A DNA stretch of 64,000 nt from Wuchereria bancrofti (GCA_005281725.1 SSBO01000003.1:10289251-10353250), one strand, 5' to 3'. Numbered from the stretch's first letter, positions 1 through 14,500 are shown. The notes: generated by a model from the letters alone, not told the origin. A program made the numbers and translations.

Positions 1-32
1 TTATTCCACCACTGAAAAAAAAGAAGAAAAAA

Positions 33-240
33 TCAATATTGCATTTGTTAATTAAATTATATTAATTCAAAAAAATCAATATTGCATTTGTTAATTAAAT
101 TATATTAATTCAAAAAATCAATATTGCATTTGTTAATTAAATTATATTAATTCAAAAAAAAAGTCAATATTGCATTTGTTAATTAAATTATATTAATTCA
201 AAAAATCAATATTGCATTTGTTATTAAATTATATTAACTT
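33..240. repeat. Tandem repeat, five copies of a 41-46 bp AT-rich unit
   Basis: The core TCAATATTGCATTTGTTA starts at 33, 77, 118 and 164, and a last degenerate copy (TTGTTATTAAA variant) starts at 206. Spacings are 44, 41, 46 and 42 bp. Most length variation lies in the poly-A run that closes each unit. The array is not coding. Confidence 0.95.
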
Positions 241-1257
241 TAACGATCAATCATTTGTGATGAAATGATTAGAATTACATGAATACGAATTATTTTTTAA
301 ATTATTTCAATTAATAATTCAATTACTTGATAATGCAATATGACATCAAATAACATTTATATTATTTTGCTACCTAAATCATTGTTAAATCTTTTTTATT
401 TTTAGTTAACATTTTTTTTTTCGCTTTTTTAATTTCCTTAATTGTTTGTTTAATTAACCTAAAAATATAAAAGTATTCTAAGAGTATAAATCTATTGATA
501 AATTTAATTCGTTCACTTTTTTTTTCTTGCTAGCAAATGGGAAATGTTTAAATTTTGAATTCAATTTTTTATCTTTTTATAGAAAAAACATTATTTTTAT
601 TTTCATTTATTATTCAGAAGTTTATTTATTTTTTAGCAATTTATATTCCTCAATCAACATATTAATGCAAAAAAAAAATTACTTATTTAAAATGCAATTA
701 TTTCATTTAATTTTATTTTTTAATTTTTCAAAATTCTTACAATTGTATTTAAATAATTATAATATATGAACAAATAGATGATGCAACTTTTTTTATTGTT
801 TGAAATTGTTTTTTATAATTTGAAATTTTTTATTTTTGCAAAAATAAAAATTGTAATCTTTCATTGGAAGAATGAAATGAAATGAAAAAAAAAAATAGGA
901 AGAATGGATGAGAAAAGCTATAATATAAAAAGGGGCAAATATATGTTAGAGATTTGAATGAATGTAACCGATTTGATGATTATAGTGTAAAGTCAATTGA
1001 GCGTATTTGAAAAAAAAAAAAAATAAAAAAATAAAAATAAAATAAAAAAATAAAAATGATTTGACTAATGGATAGGAAAATTTCTTTTTTTTTGTTACAA
1101 TTAAAATATAATGTATTTTGCAATTGTTCAAATTAAATCAAAAAAGAAAATTGAATTTTTATTAAACAAAAAAGGAAGAAAGAAAATAAAACAGAAAAAG
1201 TTTTCGGCTTTTTTAAACAAAACGATATATATTACTTGAATAATTTTGAATAAATGA

Positions 1258-1315
1258 TTAACTAATTGATTGATTGACTGATTGATTGATTGATTTATTG
1301 ATTGATAACTAATTG
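1258..1315. repeat. GATT/TGAT tetranucleotide repeat
   Basis: A run of GATT units with interruptions, flanked on both sides by a TAACTAATTGA sequence. It is a microsatellite in non-coding DNA. Confidence 0.85.
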
Positions 1316-2131
1316 AGCATCCTTCATAAAAAGAAAAAATTTTTTTTTCTTTTTTCTCTTTTTTTTTTAATTCACCTCTTTTTTTCTTTCAATTTTTCCT
1401 ATAATAACAATTTATGCGCAATGATGCATGTAACCGTTTTCGGGCAGATCAAAATTATTTTTTAAAAAAGAAAATTTCTTTTTTTTTTAAATAAAAATGA
1501 GATAAGAAAAATCAACGATGGAGACAGAATTGTTTGTTACATTTTTTATTGCAAATGAATATTTAATATATAAAAATTAATTGAAAAAATAAAAAACGAA
1601 GAAAAGAAAAAAGTTAATGATAAGTAGCTTTTAAAATATAATTTACTTTCTTTCATTAATTTTTGTATTGTATTAATTTCATAAAAAGCAAGTTAAGAAA
1701 AGTTAATGAAAATATTTTTGATTAAAAAGAAATTTATAAATGAAATTTTTTAAATAAATATTTTTATAATAATTATTAAGTAACTTAACATTATAATTTA
1801 ATTAGTTGCATTCCTTTTTTTTCAATTTTTTTGAAATTATCTTATTGATTAATCTATTTCTGTTTTTCATTTTATCATGCGCTGATTTATTTAAAATTTT
1901 CATCCCATCCAATTGCAATCATTTTTTTTTCATCAAGATCTGAAATAAAAGTTTTCAAAAGCATTAAGTGAAATTTAAAAAATTATCAAAAATTTAGTAA
2001 TTTTATTGATAATTTAAACCTGCAAAAATTAATATTTAATAAAAAATCAATAAATGTTTTCATTATTGTTTTCTTTTTCTTTCTGAATTTTATATTTATT
2101 GCTAAAAAAAAATTTTTGTAATTCTAATATT

Positions 2132-2448
2132 TTAATTTCTGCTTTTTTTGCTTTAAAAAAAGTTTGGATCAAATTATCAAATTGTAAAAGAAATTTTTTT
2201 TTTTGTGATTTAGAAAAATTTACAGACTCAACTATAATATTTTAATGTTATTTTTTTCTGGAAACTTTTTTGTAATCAAAAAAAGAAAANTTAATTTCTG
2301 CTTTTTTTGCTTTAAAAAAAGTTTGGATCAAATTATCAAATTGTAAAAGAAATTTTTTTTTTTGTGATTTAGAAAAATTTACAGACTCAACTATAATATT
2401 TTAATGTTATTTTTTTCTGGAAACTTTTTTGTAATCAAAAAAAGAAAA
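2132..2448. repeat. 158-bp direct duplication separated by a single N
   Basis: Bases 2132-2289 and 2291-2448 read identically by eye, and the only base between them is the N at 2290. A perfect duplication abutting a one-base gap is the usual signature of two overlapping contig ends joined without being merged. I therefore read this as an assembly artefact rather than a real tandem duplication. Confidence 0.85.
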
Positions 2449-3338
2449 AAAAAGTGTCATATGTCAGTCAGAAAGGTCATTCGATTCTCATACATTTTGT
2501 TCATCTCTTATCCATTCAACCTATTCCTTATCTCAGGTAAATCAACCCGGAACGATACTTGTACGATGGGAAAAAGTTCTGATTGCATAGAAATTTCAAA
2601 ATTCATTAAATTTTATATTATCAAAATGTTTAATTTATGATTACCTACTTTTGCAACATTTAAAAATTGAATTAAATTAGCAAATTTAAAATAAAGAGTT
2701 TAACATTTAGTTTAACAAAAAGTTATAAATTTTAAATAAATTTCAAATTGAATTTTTCTCCTACAAACAATTGTTTACTTTTTAATTTAAAGTTTACATT
2801 TACTTACCTACTTATTCTACCTTTTACATTTTAATTCTTCTCCAAAATCTATACTATTTTAACTCATGCATAAGTTAATTGTTAATGAAATCAATAGGTG
2901 AATCAAAATAGGTTCAAAAAATCTTTTGAACTAACAATATTCAATAGTGATAAAGTGATATTGATAATGATTACTTTCTGACTTATATATGTTTATCATT
3001 TATCCTTCATATTTTTGCAACATTTTTTTTTCAGTATTTCATGCAACTATTTTAATCTATTTAATAAATCACAAATTTTTACTGAGCATTCAAAAATTCA
3101 ATTTCAAAAAAGAAAGGAAAATCTAATCTTCTCAATCGATAATTTTTGTGCCATAATTGCTAGCTTAAAATAATTGCTTATTTTTCGCAGCAAAATATTT
3201 GATAATTAAAATTTCCATGGTTTTTTTTTTTTAAATTAATACTTATCAATAAATCAACTGAAATGCATCCTTTTTTCTTTAAATAATTTATTTAATTTAA
3301 ATTTATTATTTAAAAATAATAGACACATATAATTATAT

Positions 3339-3617
3339 TATGTACAGTACCTTGAATGCCATGAACAGTGCGTACTGTGTTTCCATACATTTATCATATT
3401 ATCATTATTATTATTATAATGATTATTATAATGATTATTATTATTATCGATATAATCAATTGTTAAAGCATTAAATTTGCATATATAAACGAATAATATT
3501 AATAGTTGAAAATAAATAGATCGATTCGTATACCAAATACCACCAACACCAACACAATCATCATCATCATTATCATCATTTTCATTATCATTATTATTAT
3601 CGTCATGAATCATCATT
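3339..3617 (-). CDS. Possible exon with Asn/Asp-rich N-terminus and one hydrophobic segment (doubtful gene)
   Basis: On the minus strand a strong acceptor (CATTTCAG) at about 3620 is followed within a few bases by ATG ATG. The frame then stays open to a GT donor at about 3339. The encoded segment has an Asn/Asp-rich start, then IWYTNRSIYFQLLILFVYIC (a possible membrane or signal-anchor helix), then another Asn-rich run. I could not build a convincing continuation. A minus-strand acceptor near 2572 (CAATCAG) offers a short terminal exon, but that is weak. Base composition around 2455-2580 is less AT-rich than its surroundings, which hints at exon sequence on one of the strands. This could be the 5' end of a real gene downstream of the PAN gene, or chance coding in a GAT/AAT microsatellite. 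Confidence 0.25.
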
Positions 3618-3796
3618 AATCTCTGAAATGAAATAAATGAAGCAAATTAAATGAGAATTATTCAATATCATTTTTCAGTTGATACAGAAAACATTTCTTA
3701 GTTACATAGAAGAAAAAAAAAAAGAAAAGTCATATCATATCATTTTGTACAATATAAATTTTAATTTTTAAATATCACAATTTCTCCTAATCATAA

Positions 3797-4208
3797 TTTT
3801 TTTTTCCAAATGCAATCATTACTGATAACTACTTATGATATAAATGATATAAATCTTACTTTTTTAAACATCAAAATTTTTCTATTATCACAGAACAAAT
3901 TCCAACAATAATTTTTTTTTCAAAATGTAATCATTACTGATAACTACTTATGATATAAATGATATAAATCTTACTTTTTTAAACATCAAAATTTTTCTAT
4001 TATCACAGAACAAATTCCAATAATAATTTTTTTCCAAATGCAATCATTACTGATAACTACTTATGATATAAATGATATAAATCTTACTTTTTTAAACATC
4101 AAAATTTTTCTATTATCACAGAACAAATTCCAATAATAATTTTTTTTCAAAATGTAATCATTACTGATAACTACTTATGATATAAATGATATAAATCTTA
4201 CTTTTCAA
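3797..4208. repeat. Tandem repeat of about 114 bp with two alternating unit types
   Basis: Four units begin near 3798, 3911, 4026 and 4139. Units 1 and 3 carry CCAAATGCAATCATTACTG, while units 2 and 4 carry CAAAATGTAATCATTACTG. Related units are therefore about 228 bp apart, and the array looks like two copies of a dimer. The fourth unit is truncated after about 70 bp. The array is non-coding. Confidence 0.9.
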
Positions 4209-7200
4209 AAAAAAAAAATATTCATCACAAATCTTATAACTAAAAAGTATATTTCAATCTTTCACAATATATCATTTCCGATATTTCAAGATGCAAATGT
4301 CATTCTTTGTCATCCTCCTCCCACACAAATCCCACCTCTATAAACTTTTAACCACACCTACTTCAGATTAAAAAAAAATAAATGAAAATAAACTGATTCA
4401 TACATATTCCATCTCTTCACACTTAATAAAAAATATACAATACAAATCAAATGTCCCAATTTTAAGTTATTTTAGAACAATATAATATAATTAAATGATA
4501 TCATTAAAAAAAAAAGTATAAAATAGCACATATTTTTTATTGATATAACAATTATAGTAAAATATTTAATCGCCAATTATCATTTCATACTTTTAAAATT
4601 TATTGCAAAAAAAAAATAAATAAATAAAGCATCACTAAAAGTAATAAATTTTATCATATATTAATTACTGTTGAGGAAATTTGAAATTTGTTACTATCGA
4701 AAAAAAAAATTAGCTAATTATTTTGAAAAAGAATATAGTCATTTCAATTAACTTTAGTAACACTTTTTAACCTTAAGCAAATTTATGTTTAATAATTTTT
4801 TTAATAATTAACTTTAGTAATTTATACTTATTATAATACCTAATAATATGATAATATGCATTTTTAATAATTAACTTTAGTAATTATATTTTAATAATAT
4901 ACATTATATATTTAATAATATAAATCATATACAATATTATCGTGTTGTATATTTAGAAATTCATTTACTTTAATTTTTTCTACTTTTTACTTTTTATTTA
5001 CATCCATAACACCATTTGCAATTCCTTTTTTAATTTTTCTCTTTTTTTTTACCACCGCTTATTAAATATTTTTATCAGTTAAATATCAATAATTAATACC
5101 AATAGTTAATATCATTATATATATGCTCTATTGATAACTTTTATATTTTATACATTTATATTCATAAAAAAATTGTTTCATTATTTAAAAAAGTTTAACA
5201 TATATATACTTTCATTAAATTTATCCTTCATTAATTTATAATTTTTCAATAAATTAAGATTAATTTTATTCAGTAATAAATTATCATAATAATAAAAAGA
5301 AAAGATTATCATTTCATTGATTGTTATTTAATTAATAAATGATAATAATTGTATCCCTTTTATCTCTTCCTTTTTCTGCTTTTTTTTCTCTTTCTCCTTC
5401 TTTCTATTTTAAAATTAAAAATAAAAAGTGTAAATTGATGCATATCTAAATTTATTTCTAAAACAAGCACATATCGCTTGTACTTATACGTTCATACACG
5501 CATACGTACACGTACATACACGTATATAAGTTTTATATCGTCTTTTTTTTTGTTTTTTTAACAATAATATAATTTCTAATGGATATTCAAAAATTTTATA
5601 TCAAATTTAATGTATAAATTATTATCAACTTGTAAATAATTTAAATTTTTTTTTTATTCTAGTAATTTTTATATCTCGTAAATAATATCTCTGCGTACTG
5701 TTAAAAGAGAATTATCTCGCGATACCAAAAAATTTTTCTTTATTATCCTGAGAGAGTGCTATAAATGTGATGAAATGAAGAATGCCGACAAAAAAATTTT
5801 GTTTACAACTTCACATCACTAAATGATATGTTTACAAAAATTTTCATCAACTAATTTATCATTCTCTCAGCTAATCATCAATCATTAATGTGCAAAAACG
5901 AAGATTTGTCTATGATAGAGTTAAAATTTCTTCTTTAATCTTACAAAAATATTTCATGCATAAGAAAATGTAAAAATTTAATGAGAAAATATTATTGCTT
6001 ACTTTTGGGATTATTTTAAATAATCATTGTAAAATTTAAAATGTATTAATTTTAATTAAATCAATTAAAAAAATTGGTTGTTCAAAACTAATAGAAAAAG
6101 AAGTAGTAAAAACAGCAGAAAAGACCTTCTTCTTTTTTTTTCTTGAAATGTTTAAATTATGAACTAAATTGGATATTGAATTAAATTTTTTTATGAAGTT
6201 AAACTTTTTCTATTTTTTTATTTTTTGTCTAACGTTGGAGCAATTGTTTATTATTTTATTGTAAGAAAAAAAGATAAATATATTGGTCATTTATTAAATT
6301 CTTAAGTATGTATTATCGTTTATTTTCGTATTATCCTTTTTTTGCTCTTTTGTTTTTGCCTTTCATACTAGTTTGGAATGAAAATGAAATTTAAGAAATG
6401 CATTACTTAAATATCAATGATAAAATATGATTATGTATTATGCAAATATTGAGAAAAAAAATAATGAAATAATATTTTATTCAAAACAAAAAAAAAAGAC
6501 ATGTGCTATTTGATTGGAAAAAACATTAGTTTTATTCTCAATATCAACAATAATTTATGACAATTTTTATATTTTTCAAATTTATCGAATTGATTGATGC
6601 ACAAATGATTATTTACGAATGATAAGTAAATTTTAAATTTATCACTTTTTATTTTCCCATCTCTTTTTTACAAATCTATTAACCAATTTTAGTGAGAGAG
6701 ATATGAATTTTCAAGAGAAATAGCTATAAAGTTTAATTATTTGATATGCCAAAATGAAATGATTAAAAATATTTATCACTAGCAAACTGTCTGCTATCAA
6801 AAATTTTTTCAAATCTATAAACATATGAGAAAGAGAAATTTTAAAGAATAAAAAGAAAAGGAAATAATTTTTCTCTCTGTTCAATTGTTAATTTCGGCAT
6901 AGATCAAAATCATATAAGCGCTTTTATCCAAAGGCGGCATTCTGTTTAAAATTTTCACTTTTTCCTTCTTTTTTTTTTTTTTTTTGTTGAGTTTCTTTGA
7001 TATTTGGAAAATTTTTTGATAAACTTTTCCCAAATAATTTTTTCAACACTAATTAAAAATATTTTATGAAACAGGAAATAGCAATCAGCTCATTATGATA
7101 AAAAAAAAAGAAAATTTTCAAAATTTCAATAATTTGATAAATTTTTTTCTACAAAACATTATGTTAAATATTGGTATTTTTTGATGCCTATAATAATAAT

Positions 7201-8586
7201 AGCAATAATCATAATGAATAATAATAATAAACAATAATAAATAATAGTAATAATAATAAACAATAATAAATAAATAATAATAATAAAGTATGAAATATTT
7301 CTATATTACTAATTTAAAACATATAAAAGAAGCCAAAAAAATTTTTTGCCAAATAAATAAGCCAAACAAGGAAAACAAAAAAAAGAACTTATTCAAATAT
7401 TAGTCAATCAATCGATGAATGAATGGAAGAAAAATAGAAACAAACATTAATTGTAGAATTTTTATTGCATAATTAGCAAAAATAATGAATGTGCATAATC
7501 ATTTATTCATGCCATTCATAAATATTTATTAAAAAAAAAAAAAAAAAAGAAAAAAATAAAATAAAAATGATTGATTGATGGAAAGCAATTAAAGTATCAA
7601 ATTTCATAAGAGAAATTTGAGGTGCAAAAAAAAAAAAAAAAGGGGAATACCTGCTGTGATAGATTAATAATTAATAAAAGAAATATGTGATAATCCATTA
7701 TGTCATGCCCTTATGTCTTTGATTTTTCGCTTCATATGAAAAGAATTAAACAAGTAATTATGTTTATAATTATTCATCGTATAAAATTCACCTTTATTTT
7801 TGTTTATGCAAATTATAAATATGAAGAAATGATCAAATCAAGTTATTTGATACAATTTAAATTTAATTTTTCTTTTCTTAAGTAAATAATCGCATAATAA
7901 AAAAAAAAAGTGCTATTTTTATTTTCAAATTTAATCCAATCAAATCATTTGTTTATTTGATATTGGAAATTTGATTTAATAATAAATTTTTACATTTATT
8001 TAAACGACTATTAGTTCAAATTTGAAAAAAAAAAGAACTCTAACAAAAAAGTCTTTCTTTTTTAAATGATTTTTTTAAAAATCAATGATTGTTTGGAATT
8101 TTCTTTTACTTGCAAAAAGATTACAATAAATAAATGATTAACACAGAGCTTTATTGATTCCAAAAGTGTGGCAATAATTTTTTGCTTCGACTAATTTTGA
8201 TCTGTTTGTTTGTTTGTTCCTTTTTTTTGCGAATTAAATTAAACTTATAATTAAATAAAAATTTGACAATAAATTCAACACACCAAAAATTATCAAGAAT
8301 TAGATCGAAAAATTCAAACAAAAAAGAAAAAAAAACAAAGAAAGTATTTTCTTTGTTTAGTTTCTATTTATGTTTGCTTTTTGTAGCGCAATTTTTTTGC
8401 ATAATGCTACAGAAAAATTTTATTTACAAAAAAATTTATTTTAAATAATTTGAAGTAAAATAGCTGGTGATATCTTAATAATTGAATTAAATTTTTTGAA
8501 ATTAATTTTTTTCTTTTTTTTGAAAAAGACAAATTAAATTTTTGTTATTATCTATCATTTTCATATCAGTGGTTGTAAATTTTTCA
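4209..8586. other. Intergenic AT-rich DNA with simple repeats, no gene seen
   Basis: No supported gene lies between the ALT-repeat-like array ending at 4208 and the last exon of the PAN gene at 8587. A purine/pyrimidine stretch with TACACG and TACGTACACG motifs lies at 5478-5530, and AAT-triplet runs lie at 7190-7290. Open frames at 7700-7885 and 8263-8448 (plus) are short, Lys/Phe-rich and unsupported. Plus-strand TTTATT motifs at 8419-8440 read as AATAAA on the minus strand and could serve the PAN gene. Confidence 0.6.
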
Positions 8587-11500
8587 CTAATTATCACAGT
8601 AATCTTCTTCACATTCATTGCTTCCATTCATCATAATATTAGAATCTGAAATTTATTTTTAAATGTTAGGAAAAAAAAATGAAAAGTTTAAAAGAAATAA
8701 AGTTAACGAATATTTACTTCAATCTATTTTAGATACTTTTTTAAAATTATATGATCTTTGTTCTTCTAAGATTACCAGAATTGATCCATGCAATTCTTCT
8801 CAATATAATATTTTCAAAACTTTTAGAGAGCGCAATAATTTAAATTAGTAACTGAAAGAGGTGCACGAAGAAAGTTTAAAAAAGAAAGTTTGAAAAGATT
8901 TTAAATTTTTAAAAATAACAAAAAAAAAATGTTTAAAATACTAACAAAAGAAAAATCAAGTTGTTTTCTTTTTTTTTACCGATTAATACTTATTTAATTT
9001 CTGCATAAATTTTTCTTTTTCACATTGCTAAATTTAACGTATATTTACGCTATTATTAGATAACGTAGTACACGTAAGCATTATACAACGTGAATGTAAG
9101 TGGTTTTATTTTTCTTAAATAAAAGTTTTTTTTTTTATTTCTTCCAAAATAAAATTTCTAAAATTCTGAGAAATATTTGTTTAAAATTTTTATAAAATAA
9201 TGAAATTAACAAATAATTTAATTTCACTCAATTTTTTACATATACTTTTTAAGATTATTATTAATTGAAATAAAAAAATCTTTTTTAATTGAATTATTAA
9301 AAAAAGAATATGAGTAAAAAAGAATTATTAAATTTAAATATTTAATACCAGCGCAATTGTTAAGGAAGAAATCGGATGCTGGAGTAACTTTTAAATTATT
9401 AATATCAGTTTCAGTAGTATGCAGGTAACATGTTCGAGTATTTTTAAACCAATTTACAGAATAGCATTTTGTTTTGTAAACCTGATGTGACATAGCACAT
9501 GCCATCAAACATTCCACTGAAAAAATATCAATTTAATTATTATTATTATTATTATTATTATTATTGTTTTCAGTACTGTTTTTATTTTAACTCAATATAT
9601 GAATTAATAATTTTTAATTAATATTCAAAATTTATATGCTCAACTTTTTTGTTTTTGTAGAAACATAGTTTAAATAATAATAATTAAACTAATTGATATT
9701 ATTATAATTAAATGACAATTATTGATTGATTTAATTTTTTTTTTATCTGGGGATATTTTCATATATTCTTTTCCTCCTTTTTTTTTTTAACAAATCATCG
9801 TTAAAATTCACTACTAGAATGATATCTTTTCCAGTTTTTGAACTTTAAAATTTTTCATTTTCTAAATTTCACTTCGAACATATATTTCTATTAAATAAAT
9901 ATTATATATAATAATTATAAATTTTTTTTTTCAAAGGTATAATTGAATTTTGAGTAAAAATTTAAATTGCAAATATTGAAATTTTTGAAGCTAGAATTTA
10001 AAATATCTGATAAATTATGTAAAATGATAATATTTTTATTTGTAAATTAATAATATATTATTATTATTATTTAATAATTAACTTACATGGTGTATAAATA
10101 TTGTCGACAATAAGACCATTTAGTGTATACATCACAGCATTTTCACATATCGAAAAGCATTTTCGAAGTTTGATAATATTGTAATATCCAATATCTGTTA
10201 AGAAAGAAAAAAAAAAATTTTTTTTTCTCTAAATAATTTTTATTAAATTTTTAAAAATTTTAAGTGAAATCGTTTATTAAAGAGTACAAGAAAATTTGAT
10301 TTCAATGAAAAAAAAAAGAGACTTTTTTTTCGTTGTTATAGAAAATTTTAATTAAAATTTTTATTTCTAATTATTTTTGCAATTTAACATAAATTAGTAA
10401 TTAAATAGAATAAATGCATGTTAAAATAATGAACTAACAGTTTTATATATTTTCATATTATCATTTCATCTATCTCTTATGATAGTATACTGATATAAAG
10501 TGAAAAAAAAAAAAAAAAAACTCTTCTCCTTTGTTAATTTTAATTGCTAGAACAATTTGAATATTTTATATTAAAAAAAGTTAAATTTTTTTTTAAAAAT
10601 CAAATTAATAATATTGCATAATTAATTTAATTTAATTTTTAGATAAGCTTAAAGAAAGTTCAGATATATTCTAATATTTTATTATCTTATTCGAAACTAT
10701 ATCACAATAAATTTATATATACATACATTTTTTTCCATTAATTAATTCTTGCCAATATTTTAATTCTACGATAACATACTCAAATTTTTATAAAGTAATG
10801 TAAAGTAATATGTGATAAATTTTAAGATAAACCAAAAAATAATTAGAAAAACATGAATTTTCTAATTATTGTTTTGAAATTAACAATTGTTAAGTTTCAT
10901 TTCATTTGTATAAAATATAAATTTAGCAAAAGAAACAACAAAACAAAATTTTTAAGAAAAAAGATTTAAATTTTACGCGTATTTTTTGCTTTTAATCCTT
11001 GTTTTTGTGCATTCAAACAAACATATTCGTAATAATTTGTTAATTTTGATGAAATTAATTGAACATTATTGATAATTCGATTGCCATCATTTAAGATGCA
11101 TTCCTAAAATAATTTATGACTTATGCAATGATAACTTTTTAATTTGAATCAATAAATTATTTATTAAAAATAATTTGAAATAATCAAAAGCAAAAAGAGA
11201 AATAAAACGATTAATTATTTCATTGAATAATGAAAAAAAAAAACAATTATTTTTATAAAAAGCAAATGTTTCATCACATTTCTTTTTTACAAAAAAAAAA
11301 AAAACAAAAATACTGTGTTTATTGAATTAGTAAGCAAATGATTTTTACTACATGAATAAATAAACAATTTTCACTTTTACATTTCATTATTGATTTTAAT
11401 TAAAATGTGTAAATAAATTTCAAAAAAAAAAAAAGACTAAAACAATTTAAACTTACCCTTGTTTTCTTATTGTAATTAACACTCAAACATAAAAATGATA

Positions 11501-14500
11501 TGCGTAAAATACAATTATGTAAACAATCTTGTAAACCAATTTGTTTGATTATTTCCCGTCGATAACCATTGAGTTGTCTAAAATTTCAGGAAAAATTACT
11601 ATCAATTAAATTTGATAAGTTCCTAATTTCAATCATTTATAACATTTATGAATTACAAGATAATCCAAATATTGCCAACATTTTTATCAAATAACAAATT
11701 TAAAAAAAAAAAAGACAGAAAAAAAAGCTAATTTATTTTGTTAACAAAAAAACAAAAAAAAAAATTCTTTTTTTTTTTTTAGATAAACGAACTTATTAGC
11801 AAAATAATGAAAGCATTTGAGTTCTTTAATTAATCCATTACGTATCATTTGTCGATTATTCAATTCTTGTTCTACAATTCCAATATTAAGAGTGTGATTT
11901 TGATGTTGAATTGATAATTCTGAATCTTTTGTAGTTGTATTCCATTCCGGAACTAACATATCAATTGGAATAGGAATAAATTGCATTGCTGAAGTAATAG
12001 TTGTTGTTGTTGTAGTAATTATTATTGTTGTTGCTGTTGTTGTTGTAGCAATAGTAGTAGTAGCAGCAGCAGTAATATCAATATTGCTACTAGTAGTAAT
12101 AATATTATCATTAGAATAAGGAGTAATAGCATTATTGATAAATGGTGTGATAATAGCTTTTAGAGGAAATGAAGTAGTAGAAGAAACAATTTCAGGAATT
12201 AATGGTTCCGTATGTTGAAAACCACGATGGATAGTTACCGGATCCGGTTTAATGGCAACACTTTTTACCGTCCTTGTCGGTTTTAATAAACTGGCAGCAA
12301 TACGATATGCAATATTTTTGTTAGCAGAAATAGGTTGGTTATCATTTGTTGATATTAAATCAGTACTTATATCACTATCCTCGTATTCATTGTTATTATA
12401 AATGCTACCATCATCATCATCATTATTATTATTATTATCATAATCATCATTATGATTATCGTCATCATCATCAATAGCATCAACATCACCATTATCGCTA
12501 TTATTGCTGTCGTAATTATTGTTGCCACTATTGATATTATCATCATATTTTTTATTGTTATTGTTACTATTATTATCATCATCACTATTATTGTTATTAT
12601 CATTATTTTTTTTGTTATCATCGCAGTCCTTATTATTGCCATTATTGTTGCTTCGTTCTTCATCGTAATCAGTATAATATGCGGTTGTTTTTTGATTTGG
12701 CGACAGAGTAGTTTGAGTAGATTTGATAAACCTATTAATTTATTCAAATTATACATCAACACAAGGTATTAGCTTATTTTAAGCAAAAAAAAAATAAATA
12801 ATTAATTAATTAGATATTATATGAACAGTTAAATTCTGAATATTACTCATTAAATTCTTCTATTCCATCTATGCATTATATTTCATTTACTCTTAATCAA
12901 ATAATAAAGCCAATTTAAAGTAAGTAAATAAATTTAATTTTTTTTTTTGTTTTCTTTATTAATACTATTATATTACAATTCTATGCGTAATGATATAATT
13001 GCTATAAAGCATTGAGTTTTTTTTTTCTTGTATTTTCAACTACTAATTAGCAGATAATCCAATTTCTTATCTTTTATCATTAATTATGATGAAATATATT
13101 CATGTCATTAATTCATCTTTAATCTGTAAAATAAAAAAGAAAAATTTTATCAAAAAGAGGTTATATTGTCAATTTTAATTACTAAAAATTTGAAATATAT
13201 CAGAATCATTTCGTCAATTTTATTTTAAATAAAAATTTTGAAATTTATTTGGATAATACAAAAAGAAAAACAAAACCTATGAATGTTTCCATTGATAGTA
13301 TTTGGTGATGGAACATGTTGTGCAGCATGAAATACCGTTTCAAATGATAATTTTTTCTTATTTTCCATATTAACAGTACTATCATGTACAACACCTATTG
13401 ATTTATGATTTTTGATCTTATCATTGATAGAATTTGGCATAAATAATCGTGTATTTGTGATTGGTATTGAAAATGTTGTTCGTGGTGGTACAACTGTAAA
13501 ATTTTGCACCTAAAAATATTCATTTTTATAATTTACACTAATATTAAGTAAATAACAATAATTTAACACAAATTATTTATTATAAAAGCAATAATAATTT
13601 ATTATAGATATATTATTTACTAAAATTTTATGATTAAATTTAAAATTTAAATTATTTGAAAAAAGTGATAAAAAAAAAATGAAAAGAAAGAAGAAACATT
13701 TTAGGAGTAATTTAAAATAATAACAAATATTAATAAATTAAAATAACCTGATCCAATGGTGGTATGCAAATATTTTGATAAAAAACCGTATATACAACTT
13801 TTGAATGATATTTGCTAAATGTTGCTAAATTTGGACTCCATTTACTTAAGATACATTCTCTTTGTACTTTATTTACCATAGCTGATCGACAAATAAATTC
13901 ATAAAGTAACTGTGACTGTAAAAAAAAATTTTTTTTTTTTGACTTATGTTTTTAAAAAAGAATGAAAAAAAAAATTAAAGGCATGTTAATGCATTACCTA
14001 TTAGTTAGCTTGAGCTAAAAAAAGAAATATGTTCGAAAAAAAAAAAGATCGAAAAAATTATTAAATATAAAAAAAATGAAAATAATGTTTCATCTCATTC
14101 ATTTGGTGTTAATTTATCAATACAAAACATAATATTATGAATGAAGAAAGATTGAAAATTAATCAAAAAATAATCAATCAATTTAGAAATTTAATCTGAT
14201 ATGAGAAATAACCTTTAAACAATGATCCAAACAGGAACTAATACTGGAAATATTTATAACAACCAAATTTCCATTCTTACCAAGATAGTAATTTGGATAG
14301 TATTTGAAACACTCTAATATGGTAGCTGTTGTAAATCGAAGTGAAATGCTAAAAGAAAAGGTTGGGAAAATTCAAAATTTTTGATTAAATTCAGTTAACA
14401 GTTATATCAGAGATACCTACTGATTATTTATTATTATTTATCATCATTATTATTACTAATTGTATTACTGTTATTATTTTTTCATCACATAATGAATGTT

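Larger units (their letters stand above)
1..2455. other. AT-rich intergenic DNA, no gene seen
   Basis: This stretch is almost entirely A/T with long homopolymer runs. The few open frames (for example 527-769 plus, 946-1131 minus) are dominated by Phe, Lys, Asn and Ile codons and have no recognisable domain or convincing splice structure. It contains a tandem repeat at 33-240, a GATT-type simple repeat near 1260-1310, and the first half of a duplication around the N at 2290. I see no coding gene. Confidence 0.7.

Noticed and set aside
8587..10194. A separate small PAN gene downstream of the first one
   Set aside because: No start or signal peptide lies upstream of 10194, and the phase-1 donor at 10976 joins it exactly to the preceding exon. 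One ten-exon gene with a length divisible by three is the simpler model.
12452..12772. Plus-strand Ile/Val-rich open frame and a minus-strand Met/Ile-rich frame (12367-12762)
   Set aside because: Both are alternative-frame readings of the AAT/GAT repeat. The Asn/Asp frame is fixed by in-phase splice sites and complex sequence on both sides.
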